64,000 nt of DNA from contig CAWHYF010000005.1 in assembly GCA_963833585.1 (NCBI GenBank), positions 310,001 through 374,000 of the forward strand, given 5' to 3'. The stretch is from Bog-756 sp963833585. GTDB taxonomy: Bacteria; Actinomycetota; Acidimicrobiia; Acidimicrobiales; RAAP-2. Shown piece after piece: positions 51,598 through 59,589 of the stretch. Within the stretch, counting starts at the first letter, position 1. Each line of letters opens with the position of its first letter. The notes under the pieces were generated by a model. It was not told the DNA's origin and searched no databases. It saw only the letters and a list, made by a program, of their open reading frames with translations. The position numbers and the translations under genes are program-made.

Positions 51598-51808
51598 ACA
51601 CGAGACCTTACTGCCAAGGCGCTTCTGCGAACACATCGCTCTTGCGCCACAGATAGAGCGCTATCGCGTCGCCCCTGAAGTGTCGATGGGACACGGTCGA
51701 GCCACTCCCCCCGGCGACTCTCGGACAACGACGTGTCGACGTTTGAACAGCCCACAAGGCTCGGGTTTGATAGGTTCGCTCCGCCGATGGCGAAAAGGAG
51801 GTGGCCCT

Positions 51809-52723
51809 ATGACGACAGTCCGCCGGATGCTGGCCGTTCTTGCCTTCACCAGCGTTGGGGTGCTGGCAACCAGCGCTCGCGTTGATGCTACCCCGCCTCG
51901 GGCAACACCTGGCTACTGGCTTGCGGGTGCGGACGGAGGTGTGTTTTCGTTCGGTGCCCCCTTCTATGGCTCCGGTGCAACGCCCCCTGGTGCATGCGAC
52001 TTCTCTCCTCAAGCACCGAGCACTCTCAATGGATCGCAGGGGTGCGACGGGATCGCTTCGACACCGAGCGGGAACGGCTATTGGCTCCTCAACGCCTTCC
52101 GATCTGCCATGGCGTTCGGCCAGGCCGGTCAAGCCCTCCAGATCGGATGTACGAGCTTGAACGGAGCGACGGGGCTATGGACCGGTATGGCGTCGTCGTC
52201 GACCGGAAACGGATTCTTCGTGACGGGTTCGAACGGTGGTGTGGAGGGTTGCGGTGACGCGGTCCCACTCGGTGGACTCACAACTACGACCCTGAACGCA
52301 CCCGTGGTGGGGATGGCAGCCACACCCGGTGGAAGGGGCTACTGGTTGGCAGCCGCGGACGGTGGTGTGTTCTCGTTCGGTGACGCCCCGTTCTTCGGAT
52401 CGATGGGTGGGACACACCTGAACGCACCCGTGGTGGGGATGGCAGCCACACCCGACGGGAGAGGCTATTGGTTGGTGGCATTCGACGGTGGAGTGTTCTC
52501 CTTCGGCGACGCTTCCTACTACGGATCGATGGGTGGGACACACCTGAACGCACCCGTGGTGGGGATGGCAGCCACACCCGACGGAAAGGGCTACTGGTTG
52601 GCAGCCGCGGACGGCGGGGTGTTCTCGTTCGGCAGTGCTCCCTTCGAGGGGTCGATGGGCGGGAGGTCCATGAACGCACCGGTGGTCGGCATTGCTGCCT
52701 TCGGGTCTTCCGCCCCTGGCTGA
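51809..52723 (+). CDS. Secreted GYWL-repeat protein
   Basis: A 304-aa exported protein. The signal peptide (MTTVRRMLAVLAFTSVGVLA, cut after about residue 28) is followed only by repeats: GYWLAGADGGVFSFG, GYWLLNAF, then three nearly identical 42-residue units with GYWL(A/V), DGGVFSFGDA and NAPVVGMAATPDG. AAGGAGG precedes the ATG. It matches the C-terminal repeats of the 38.8-kb protein but lacks the linker and FN3 domain. It is probably a beta-propeller-like surface or secreted binding protein. Confidence 0.83.
   Translation: MTTVRRMLAVLAFTSVGVLATSARVDATPPRATPGYWLAGADGGVFSFGAPFYGSGATPPGACDFSPQAPSTLNGSQGCDGIASTPSGNGYWLLNAFRSAMAFGQAGQALQIGCTSLNGATGLWTGMASSSTGNGFFVTGSNGGVEGCGDAVPLGGLTTTTLNAPVVGMAATPGGRGYWLAAADGGVFSFGDAPFFGSMGGTHLNAPVVGMAATPDGRGYWLVAFDGGVFSFGDASYYGSMGGTHLNAPVVGMAATPDGKGYWLAAADGGVFSFGSAPFEGSMGGRSMNAPVVGIAAFGSSAPG
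52397..52585 (+). repeat. 126-bp tandem DNA repeat inside the GYWL gene
   Basis: The segment beginning GGATCGATGGGTGGGACACA at 52397 recurs at 52523, exactly 126 bp (42 codons) later, with about 60 bp nearly identical. This points to recent internal duplication and possible copy-number variation. Confidence 0.75.
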
Positions 52724-52757
52724 TCCAGTCTGGTTCGTGTTCGCCCGTTCCCAACTC

Positions 52758-52790
52758 GGCCCACGGCTACGTCGCTGCAGTCCGTGGGCC
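52758..52790 (+). terminator. Hairpin after GYWL-repeat gene
   Basis: GGCCCACGG (52758-52766) pairs perfectly with CCGTGGGCC (52782-52790) around a 15-nt loop, about 35 bp past the stop codon. It probably ends the upstream transcript. Confidence 0.5.
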
Positions 52791-52857
52791 ACAACCGTCG
52801 GATCAATCCACGAGGGCTAAACAGCTTCTCGGCGACCGGGGCCGGAAGCGGTCCTAC

Positions 52858-53388
52858 TCAGTGATGATCTTCCTCAGTAGTGATCTTCTCGAGCCTCTCC
52901 AGAGTGGCCGTCATGGACTCAAGTACCGAATTGTTCCCGTTGATCCACGCCCCGCCATCGCTCAACAGGGATTGACGGATCTCCTCCGTCACGGTGCCAC
53001 AATCAAATACCTCCGTGACGACCGTGGCATCGTCACCGTCCGGAATGAGTATGTAGCCCCAGCGGTAGCCCGCAGGGATACCGACCTTGGATGGATCATC
53101 ACCCTCAGCCCGAGAAGGGTCTCCGGGGGCAGGTTCCCAAAAGATACGGCGATCTGGCTCGAACTCCACCACATAGTTGAGCATGAGGTAGTCGTCTCCG
53201 AGCCGATTCATCTTCATGGTGAAGGTGTCGCCCACGTCAGAGATGGGGCGGTCGAGGACGGCCCCCCGGAGCATGCCGGACCCGTCGAAATCCATGTGAC
53301 GTTGCGGATTCGCCAGGATCTCAAAGATGCGGGCCGCCGCTGCCTCAATTCTGCGTGATACTTCAATCGGCCGGCGTTCCTCTGACAT
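52858..53388 (-). CDS. SRPBCC (START-like) family protein
   Basis: A 176-aa protein with the SRPBCC/polyketide-cyclase pattern: IEVSRRIEAAAARIFEILANPQRHMDFDGS at the start, YVVEFEPDRRIFWEPAPG in the middle, and VTEVFDCGTVTEEIRQ before a long C-terminal helix. It would form a helix-grip pocket for a hydrophobic ligand. Ligand and pathway are unknown. The ATG is at 53388. Confidence 0.8.
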   Translation of the reverse strand: MSEERRPIEVSRRIEAAAARIFEILANPQRHMDFDGSGMLRGAVLDRPISDVGDTFTMKMNRLGDDYLMLNYVVEFEPDRRIFWEPAPGDPSRAEGDDPSKVGIPAGYRWGYILIPDGDDATVVTEVFDCGTVTEEIRQSLLSDGGAWINGNNSVLESMTATLERLEKITTEEDHH

Positions 53389-53953
53389 GGTCCAATCCTG
53401 TCTGTCGCTCTACGCCCGCGCTGACCGAGCGCACTTCAGTGGTCCAGACAGTGGACGTTGCGGATCCCGCTTCGTTCATCGGTCAACAGTCTAATTTCTA
53501 GGACCATTCGAGGTATCCCACGTCGACAGTGTCGCAAACCGTCGAGTCCTGCGATGGCCATCGCGCTGACTGGACTCGGAACAAAGGACCGGCACGGTGG
53601 TTCCGCCCGCTCAGGATTGCCCCGGAGCCCTGAAAGAGTCGGGGTGGGAGGCAGGGCTTGGGTGCCGCAAGCGGCCAGTTTGAAACCTACTCCGGTAGGG
53701 GTCCATCGGTTGTAGCCCAGACCGCCAATGGGGAGAAGCGGGTCATTCAGGTCACCAAGAAGTTGAAGGACGCTCAATACCGTGCAGCCGTCATTCAGAG
53801 GGACTTCAGGACTCTCAGTACTGAGGATTGGTGTAAGCGCTACGACGTTCCGATTCCTTCGTGTCGGGGTGACCCAATGCCGGTCAGAGGCGTTTGTCTC
53901 CTGCCAGCAACCAGGTACATGCGGGCTACGGACGACAAAACTACCTGAGGCCT
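53389..53953. other. Low-coding stretch with one weak frame
   Basis: 565 bp between the SRPBCC gene and the reductase gene. Its base composition is lower in GC than the flanks. Only the weak frame at 53658-53948 has any support, and the minus-strand frame covering the region has no recognisable features. Confidence 0.4.
53658..53948 (+). CDS. Doubtful hypothetical frame (96 aa)
   Basis: A TTG start with GGGAGG about six bases upstream opens a lysine/arginine-rich frame (EKRVIQVTKKLKDAQYRAAV, FRTLSTEDWCKRYDV). The first 65 residues have natural-looking composition, while the end is less convincing. No family is recognised. It may be a fragment of a mobile-element gene. A hairpin follows at once. 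Confidence 0.3.
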   Translation: MGAASGQFETYSGRGPSVVAQTANGEKRVIQVTKKLKDAQYRAAVIQRDFRTLSTEDWCKRYDVPIPSCRGDPMPVRGVCLLPATRYMRATDDKTT

Positions 53954-53976
53954 GGTGCCATCGAGGAGATGGCACC
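53954..53976. terminator. Hairpin downstream of the reductase gene
   Basis: GGTGCCATC and GATGGCACC form a perfect 9-bp stem with a 5-nt loop. On the minus strand it follows the reductase stop (54001) and is trailed, after about 13 bases, by a short T-run (TAGTTTTG). It is a good terminator candidate for that gene and could also serve the weak plus-strand frame. Confidence 0.55.
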
Positions 53977-54000
53977 TGATTTCGAAGGGGTCAGGGGCGA

Positions 54001-54606
54001 TCACCGGGGTGCCCTCGCGGGCTCGTAGGTCGCAACCACTACACCGCTGGGCGCCGCAACGCTGTTGGTGAGGCGCAACTGCACTTCGACACCAGCCGGG
54101 AACAGTCGCCGCCCAGCGCCGAGCACCAACGGGTGGATCATCAGCAAGTACTCGTCGATCAGATCGGCCGCCATCAGCGTACTGATCAACTGACCACTGC
54201 CCATTATCGCCAGCACCCCATCGGACCGAGCCTTGAGAGTGCCAACTGCGCTGAGGATGTCTTCACGCAACAACGTCGAATTGGGCCACGCGAGTGGTTC
54301 GGTGAGTGAAGTCGAAACCACATATTTGGGCGTGTTGTTGAGCGCGGGAGTGAAGGGGCTCTCGGGCTGCGTATTCCAGTAAGACAGCAGCTGGTCGTAG
54401 GTCCACTTGCCGAACAACCACCCAGACAGTCCGCCTCCCGCGGCCATTCGCTCGCCCATCGCCGTACCCGCCGCATCGCCTGGCTCGGTCGAACGTTGGC
54501 CCCAACCGCCCTGTGTAAATCCTCCTCGGGTGTCCTCGTCGGGGCGCCCCGGACCCTGCATGACCCCGTCCAGGGTCAGATGATTCATGACGACGATACG
54601 GCCCAT
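54001..54606 (-). CDS. Dihydrofolate reductase-like (RibD C-terminal domain) protein
   Basis: A 201-aa protein of the RibD_C family: VVMNHLTLDGVMQGPGRPDED at the start, LFGKWTYDQLLSYW, LAIMGSGQLISTLMAADLID and EYLLMIHPLVLGAGRRLFP. Such single-domain proteins are NADPH-dependent reductases of unknown substrate, often carried on islands. AAGGAG lies before the ATG at 54606. A tRNA-derived repeat begins 28 bp upstream of the start; read-through of that repeat creates a false N-terminal extension. Confidence 0.88.
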   Translation of the reverse strand: MGRIVVMNHLTLDGVMQGPGRPDEDTRGGFTQGGWGQRSTEPGDAAGTAMGERMAAGGGLSGWLFGKWTYDQLLSYWNTQPESPFTPALNNTPKYVVSTSLTEPLAWPNSTLLREDILSAVGTLKARSDGVLAIMGSGQLISTLMAADLIDEYLLMIHPLVLGAGRRLFPAGVEVQLRLTNSVAAPSGVVVATYEPARAPR

Positions 54607-54634
54607 GGCAGCGTCTCCTTCGAGGCCTTTTCGA

Positions 54635-54678
54635 GTGGGCGCTAGAGGACTCGAACCTCCGACCTCAGCCGTGTGAAT
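54635..54678 (-). repeat. tRNA-Val 3-prime-half direct repeat (att-like copy B)
   Basis: 44 bp identical to 56883-56926. On the minus strand it runs from the anticodon loop (TTCACAC, anticodon CAC), through variable loop AGGTC and T-arm GGAGG-TTCGAGT-CCTCT, to acceptor AGCGCCCAC. The 5-prime tRNA half is missing. Identity stops in the anticodon stem, as expected for crossover by a tyrosine integrase. Confidence 0.8.
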
Positions 54679-54802
54679 CCGACCCAAGGGCGCGAATGGA
54701 ACGGCGCACGACGACGCCCAACGGTTTGACCAGGGATTAGTACGACACCAGGCGGTGTCAAACGATGGATAACGACACCCACTTTAGGGCAGTTTGTAGG
54801 CT

Positions 54803-55952
54803 CTACGCGACGAGGCGTGGGTGACGGCCCCTGATTCGAGCAGTTGGTCGAGTGTGCCATTGCACCCCTGAGTGGAGCAACAGTCGGAGCCGATAGTGCT
54901 CGAAGTTGCGGATTCCGTGGGCGTTGCGACGGAGCTTCTCGGTGACCAGGTTCATCGCTTCGCTCCGGGCGTTGGTCCGTCGAGTGGTGAAGAAGGAGAG
55001 CACTTCGTCCTCCCACCGGTTGATGGTCTTGGCTAGGCGCAGGACCTCGGGGGTGCCGGGCCGTGCGGGCCAGCTCGTAGAAGCGCTCGAGACGGGTGCG
55101 GGCCTCGGTCGGACTCCCGGCCTCGTAGACCCAGCGGAGCTGTTCCTTGACGGCCCAGGCTCCGCCCACCTCGTCGTAGGGGTCGCCGCGCACGGAGGGC
55201 TTCGGTCGATGCGGGCCCGCTGCTTGTCGGACAAGCGCTCGTAGCCCCGGGTGAGGAGCCGGCGGATGCCGTAGAGGGGATCGTCGTTGCGGCCCCGGTG
55301 ACCGAGGGTCTCCCGCTGGACCCGCCGGCGCACGTCATCGACGGCGGCGTTGGCCAGCTTCACGGCGTGGAACACATCCACGGTGATGGTGGCCCGGGGC
55401 AGCGACGAGACCAGGGCCTTGCGGTAGCCGGCGTGGGGATCGATGGCCGCCACCTCGACGTGGTCCCGGAAGTACCGGGTCCGGGCCGAGAGCCAGGTGG
55501 ACACCGAGGCTGCGCTGCGGTCCTTCACCACGTCGAGCAGCACATGGCGGTCGATGTCGACCAGCTGGGTGGCATAGATGGTGTGGTGGGTGGGCCCGGC
55601 GGCCAGCATCTTGTGCTCGTCGACGCCCAGGGCTCGGACCCCGTGGAGCCGGCGGGGATCGTCGACCAGCGGGCCGCCCGTGGCGGCAGACCGCAGCCCA
55701 GGCCCCGTGCCATCCCACCCCGAAGCTCCGGGCCACCGAGGCCACGCTTCGGCCCTCCTCGCCCACCAGCCGGCAGATCTCCCGGGCCGCCCGGCGGGTC
55801 AGGCACCCCTCGACGAGCTCGCTCTGCTCGGTGAACGACTTGGTCGGACAGTCGGGATCGGAGCAGAGCCATCGGCGCTTCCGCCACACCAATCGCACCG
55901 GTCGGCCACCGATGGGCAGATCCCGGACCTGGACCTCGCTCCGGCCGAGGAT
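54803..55952 (-). pseudogene. ISL3-family transposase, truncated and frameshifted
   Basis: Pieces in different frames join into one ISL3-type transposase. The N-terminal zinc-finger end is WRKRRWLCSDPDCPTKSFTE (about 55.85 kb), followed by the helix-turn-helix RRAAREICRLVGEEGRSVAS. The DDE part contains LSARTRYFRDHVEVAAIDPH and ATITVDVFHAVKLANAAV, and the end is FFTTRRTNARSEAMNLVTEK. Frame changes occur near 55.65, 55.20 and 55.07 kb. The first part of the gene is missing where it abuts the GAP-family stop. It cannot make an active enzyme as read. Confidence 0.8.
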
Positions 55953-56629
55953 CTAGTTGCTGAGGGGCGGAATGCCTTTGGCGATGAGGTCCACGCCGAG
56001 GATGAGGAACACGACCGCCATTGCGGCGACGTTGTGCAAGCGAAGCCAATCCTTCAACTCGTCGAGCGCCGTCTTAGCGTGCTCGCCGCCGAGGAAATAG
56101 TAGATGACCGGCCCGGCGATCGTGAGGCTGCCAATGACGACGAAGACGACCAGCGCAACAACGGCTTCGCTCGTCGAGGGGCCAAGCTGCGCGAGCCCCG
56201 TCGCAGCAGCGATCGTCAGGATCAGGTTCTTCGGATTGACGCCGTCAAGCAGGAGTCCAAGGCCGAACGCTTTTCCCGGCGAAAGGTCGTCGACGCCCGC
56301 CATCCACTTCGGCATCGGTGGGTCCGTGCCCGCCGCTGGACGGTCCGCCAGTTTCGGGCGGCTATCAAGAGCAAGACGACCCCGAGCACGATGTGTCCCC
56401 ACGAGATCGTGTCGGACGTTGAGGTGTTGGTCGCTGCGTTGTTCTGATCCGCGACGACGTAAGCAATGATGCTCACTGCCGCGAGCGCGATCACCCACCC
56501 GAGTAAAAAGAGCGGCCCGTTCACGCGTGCCCGCTGCGAAAAAAGCATCAGGACCACCGCGATGATCGGGGCGACACTTATCGCGACTCCGACGCCGTAG
56601 ACGAGGACTTCACTGATGGCTTTTCCCAC
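55953..56629 (-). pseudogene. GAP (Sap/LysE-like) family membrane protein, frameshifted
   Basis: The first part (GTG at 56629, with GAGGAG upstream) reads AISEVLVYGVGVAISVAPII and RVNGPLFLLGWVIALAAVSI up to LLIAARNWR. It continues in another frame with PPMPKWMAGVDDLSPGKAFG, LLDGVNPKNLILTIAAATGL and three more helices. Together these make a normal GAP-family protein of about 225 aa with six helices. Some relatives in mycobacteria move glycolipids. One frameshift lies near 56.33-56.34 kb; it is a true mutation or a sequencing error. The stop lies exactly at the ISL3 junction. Confidence 0.75.
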
Positions 56630-56882
56630 GGCGTCTCCTCGGGTCCGTCTCCCACGACCGACGGACTGCAACGGCGCTCATAATGCCCGGCGGCCTGTAC
56701 GCTATGCCACCAGCCGGAGCCGAGCACGCATGGACCGGGCACGAGTCGTGCGTCGAACCCTTGACGAACGGTTGGCCCGATCCGATGGAATGGCGTGGCG
56801 ATACCAAACTCCCTTGGAGGCGACGACCCGGGCGACGCCGCCGAAGGTGGAGCGCCACACGATGAGGATTCCGACCTTTGTG

Positions 56883-56926
56883 GTGGGCGCTAGAGGACTC
56901 GAACCTCCGACCTCAGCCGTGTGAAT
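56883..56926 (-). repeat. tRNA-Val 3-prime-half direct repeat (att-like copy C)
   Basis: Identical over 44 bp to copy B. Here the two further bases at 56881-56882 complete the CCA end (AGCGCCCACCA on the minus strand). There is again no 5-prime tRNA half on the higher-coordinate side, so this is a repeat left by integration, not a tRNA gene. Confidence 0.8.
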
Positions 56927-57164
56927 GCGGCTCCTGCCTACGCACTGGACGAGAGAAAACGGCGCCGAACGCTCTCAGCTGCGACGATCACGACACTGGG
57001 CAATCCGCCACTACAGCCCACGACAGAAGTTGTGGAGCATTTTGTGGAGCATTTCTTGGGATTGAGGCCCATTTGAGCGTCGTCGACCCCTCAGAACCAC
57101 CAAGAGCCGGTCTCAGCGCTTGTCGGGCTAATACCGGCAAGGTCGACATGCCACGCGTCTGTCA

Positions 57165-57665
57165 TCACGGTCCCCCGAGAGCAGTCAGCGCCTCATCGAT
57201 CCGGAGATACATGCGCCCACGGGCATCCCCTTCAACTTGTCTGAACCCGAACTTCCCATAGAAGGCACGTGCGGCTTCGTCGATCGGATCGACCGCGATG
57301 AACCGTGCGGCCACCTGCGTCCCGGCATCGGCGGCCCGTTCGATGGCCTCGATCAGCAAATCTCGGCCGAGCCCCAGTCCCTGTTGTGTGTCAGCTATGG
57401 CGAAACGGGCCAGCAGCACCATGCCGATGTCGAACCCGGGTAGCCCTCTTCCGTACCGGGGTGGCAACGCCTCCTTTTGCACTCCACCCATGGTGAGGGC
57501 GTAATACCCGACCACATGATTGGCGTCGTCCAGAAGCACAAAGGTCCGGGAGAGATTTCGCCGTTGATTCTCGAGTGCGTGTGCACGCAGCCACTCGTCC
57601 AGATCCTTCACACCGCAGCTGAAACTGCCGACCTCGTGCTGATCCCCCAGGCGCTCGACGCGCAC
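57165..57665 (-). CDS. GNAT-type toxin of a TacAT-like toxin-antitoxin pair
   Basis: A 166-aa GNAT protein with the toxin-family pattern: FSCGVKDLDEWLRAHALENQ, a central VVGYYALTMGGV strand, acetyl-CoA loop QQGLGLGRDLLIEAI and catalytic-type Tyr in AFYGKFGF. Characterised TacT-type toxins acetylate charged tRNAs and stop translation. It starts with GTG immediately after the antitoxin stop, so translation is coupled. Target tRNA is not predictable from sequence. Confidence 0.9.
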   Translation of the reverse strand: MRVERLGDQHEVGSFSCGVKDLDEWLRAHALENQRRNLSRTFVLLDDANHVVGYYALTMGGVQKEALPPRYGRGLPGFDIGMVLLARFAIADTQQGLGLGRDLLIEAIERAADAGTQVAARFIAVDPIDEAARAFYGKFGFRQVEGDARGRMYLRIDEALTALGGP

Positions 57666-57941
57666 TCAATCGACCCGCTTGAGCCGACGGGCTTGGCGGG
57701 CCTGGGCAATCAGCTCCTCGGGTGGGCGGACCGGCCCGTCCAGCGCGGCAAGGAAACGGTCATGATCCTCGTTGGCCAGGCGGATCGTTCGATGGGCGTC
57801 CACAAGATCGGCAGCATCCGACAGCGCCCGATCCAGGAGGAACTCGGAGACGGAGACACCTGCCAGCCCCGCGGCCTCGGCCAACAGGTCATCGTCGTCA
57901 GCTGCGATTCGAACTTCACGGCGCTTGTCTTTGGTTGTCAT
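57666..57941 (-). CDS. DUF1778 (TacA-like) antitoxin
   Basis: A 91-aa protein. The N-terminal RHH DNA-binding part (KDKRREVRIAADDDDLLAEA, VSVSEFLLDRAL) is followed by a C-terminal toxin-binding helix (FLAALDGPVRPPEELIAQAR). AGGAGG lies five bases before the ATG at 57941. The upstream palindromes overlap the ribosome site, in line with autorepression by the TacAT complex. Confidence 0.9.
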   Translation of the reverse strand: MTTKDKRREVRIAADDDDLLAEAAGLAGVSVSEFLLDRALSDAADLVDAHRTIRLANEDHDRFLAALDGPVRPPEELIAQARQARRLKRVD

Positions 57942-57950
57942 GGTTCCTCC

Positions 57951-57967
57951 TGTACGTACAAGTGTAC
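57951..57967. promoter_or_regulatory. Nested TGTAC palindromes, toxin-antitoxin operator
   Basis: TGTACGTACA (57951-57960) and GTACAAGTGTAC (57956-57967) overlap, giving three alternating TGTAC/GTACA half-sites directly upstream of the antitoxin ribosome site. This fits cooperative binding by RHH antitoxin dimers. Confidence 0.6.
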
Positions 57968-58317
57968 GGCCAGATACTCCCCCACGCAAGTTGCTCCGGT
58001 GAATCCTCGCGATGCCGGGGGGCGACTGAACAATCGGGTAGCTCCGGATCGGCGCGCTTTGGCGTCCTCTGCCGACACCTCGGTCCGGATGTTCCGATAA
58101 CGCGATTACACGGGCGAAAGTGACCCATACCGAATCCTCTTTGAGTCAAGAGGGCAATTTCCGGGGTTTCGGGCGCGACCGACCAGGCCGCCGTCGGACG
58201 GGCACGAATGCATAGAAGTTTGGTGGGTCCGGGAGTGACTTCGCCGAAGAGCCGGCCGCCAGGGTGCAGAGCCGGTCACGCAGGCTACGAGTCGTTCCCG
58301 CTTGTCCTCCCGGGCCC
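57968..58317. other. Intergenic stretch between toxin-antitoxin pair and IS110 remnant
   Basis: 350 bp with no supported gene. CCTCTT-TGAGTC-AAGAGG (58137-58154) is a small perfect hairpin. Part of this stretch may be the non-coding right end of the IS110 element, but its boundary could not be fixed by eye. Confidence 0.4.
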
Positions 58318-59342
58318 TTACTTCTGGGCGTCGATGAGGAGCTGCCGATAGACGGCGTTGCTGACGTGACGCTTGAGCGACCGGATGGCCTCCCGCTTGG
58401 TCTTGCCCTCGGCCACCTTCTTCTCGAAGTAGATCCGACCCTCCGAGTCGGTCTGGCGGATCTGGCAGATGGCCACCATGTGGATGGCGTGGTTGAGCTG
58501 GCGGTTGCCTCGGCGACTCAGGCGGATAGAAGATCCGCCTCCCGATGAGCTCTCGACTGGGTGCCACCCCGGCGTAGGAGGCGAACTGGTCCCGGGTGGT
58601 GAACCGACGGACATCACCGGTGTAGCCGATCAGCTCGCAGGCCAGGATGGGACCGACGCCATAGAGCTCGGTGAGCGAGGTCCCCGAAGCCTTCACCGCT
58701 GTCTTGATCCGCCGGTGGGACTCCTTCAGCTGCACATCGAGCCGCTCCACGTCGTCGAGGAGCTCGTGGGCCAGGTCATAGCGGGTCTGTTCCACCGCGG
58801 TGATCGGCTCGAAGTCATTGAGCAGCCGCATGGCGTCAGAAGCGTTGAGTTCCTTGGAGATTCCGCCCGGTGAGAGGTTGAGCAGGGCAGCATGGAGCCG
58901 GGAGACGACGATGTTGCGGAGCCTCCCGATCTCGTGGTTCCGCTTGGCCAAGAGGCGGAGCACCTCCCTATGGTTGGCGGGCTCGACCGATCGGAGCCCC
59001 GGCGAGCGGAGGGCGGCGATGGCCACCGACAGCGCATCGTTCGGGTCGTTCTTGTCGGAACGCCCGGTGCCGAGCACCCGCACCCTCGAGGCCAGCGTCG
59101 CCGGCACATCGAGGACCTGTTCGCCCGCTCCGACGAGCTGTTGGGACAACAGGTAGCCCATGCCTCCGGCGGACTCGACGGCCCAGGTGCGCTCACCGAG
59201 CGGCTCGGCCCAGGCCAACAACTGCTGCTGTCTGCTGACAGGTGGCTCGCACCTTGATCTCGGCCAGCTGCTGCTCGTCACAGCCGATGGCCACTGCGGT
59301 GTGGGACGCCTTGTGGGGGTCGATCCCGATGATCACCGTCAT
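58318..59342 (-). pseudogene. IS110-family transposase, two frameshifts
   Basis: The start MTVIIGIDPHKASHTAVAIG (ATG 59342, AAGGAGG upstream) carries the first Asp of the RuvC-like DEDD site. After a frame change near 59.24 kb come ERTWAVESAGGMGYLLSQQL, SDKNDPNDALSVAIAALRSP, LYGVGPILACELIGYTGDVR and the serine region FASYAGVAPSRE. A second change near 58.55 kb leads to RLSRRGNRQLNHAIHMVAIC and EGKTKREAIRSLKRH, ending at TAA 58318. All parts of an IS110 transposase are present but not in one frame. Confidence 0.87.
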
Positions 59343-59530
59343 CGAGTTCCTCCTTCGTGGTCGGTTAGGAACCGCGAGGGCACTCCTGGTTTGGATCTCG
59401 TGCTTGTTCCTCTTTCGAGCCACTCGCGGCAAAGTCCAGACAGGCAGCCACTCGTTAGAAAGCCAGTCGAGCCGGAGCCGACGGCAGGCACTTAGAGAGC
59501 TACCCCGTCTGGACCTCTAAACGCTACGAA
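59343..59530 (-). ncRNA. Candidate bridge-RNA region of the IS110 element
   Basis: In IS110-group elements the non-coding DNA upstream of the transposase encodes a structured bridge RNA. This gene-free leader contains GTCCAGAC (59434-59441) and GTCTGGAC (59507-59514), a perfect 8-bp pair enclosing 65 nt, plus a small CGGTT-AGG-AACCG hairpin near 59364. Placement and structure fit, but guide loops and element ends were not identified, so the call is inferential. Confidence 0.35.
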
Positions 59531-59589
59531 TGACCGGAGCGTCTGCCAAGAAGTCTCAACCAGGCACATTCGGGCGTGTGGATAACCGC

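Noticed and set aside
53436..53975. 179-codon minus-strand frame
   Set aside because: No ribosome site, no family features and unnatural composition; it overlaps a terminator hairpin.
54607..54687. N-terminal extension of the RibD_C reductase
   Set aside because: It translates tRNA-derived repeat copy B; AAGGAG marks the ATG at 54606.
56881..56960. Possible complete tRNA gene
   Set aside because: Only the half from the anticodon loop to CCA is present; no D-arm or 5-prime acceptor strand is found on the minus strand.
56878..57261. Plus-strand frame across repeat copy C
   Set aside because: Starts inside the tRNA-derived repeat, has no ribosome site and overlaps the toxin gene end.
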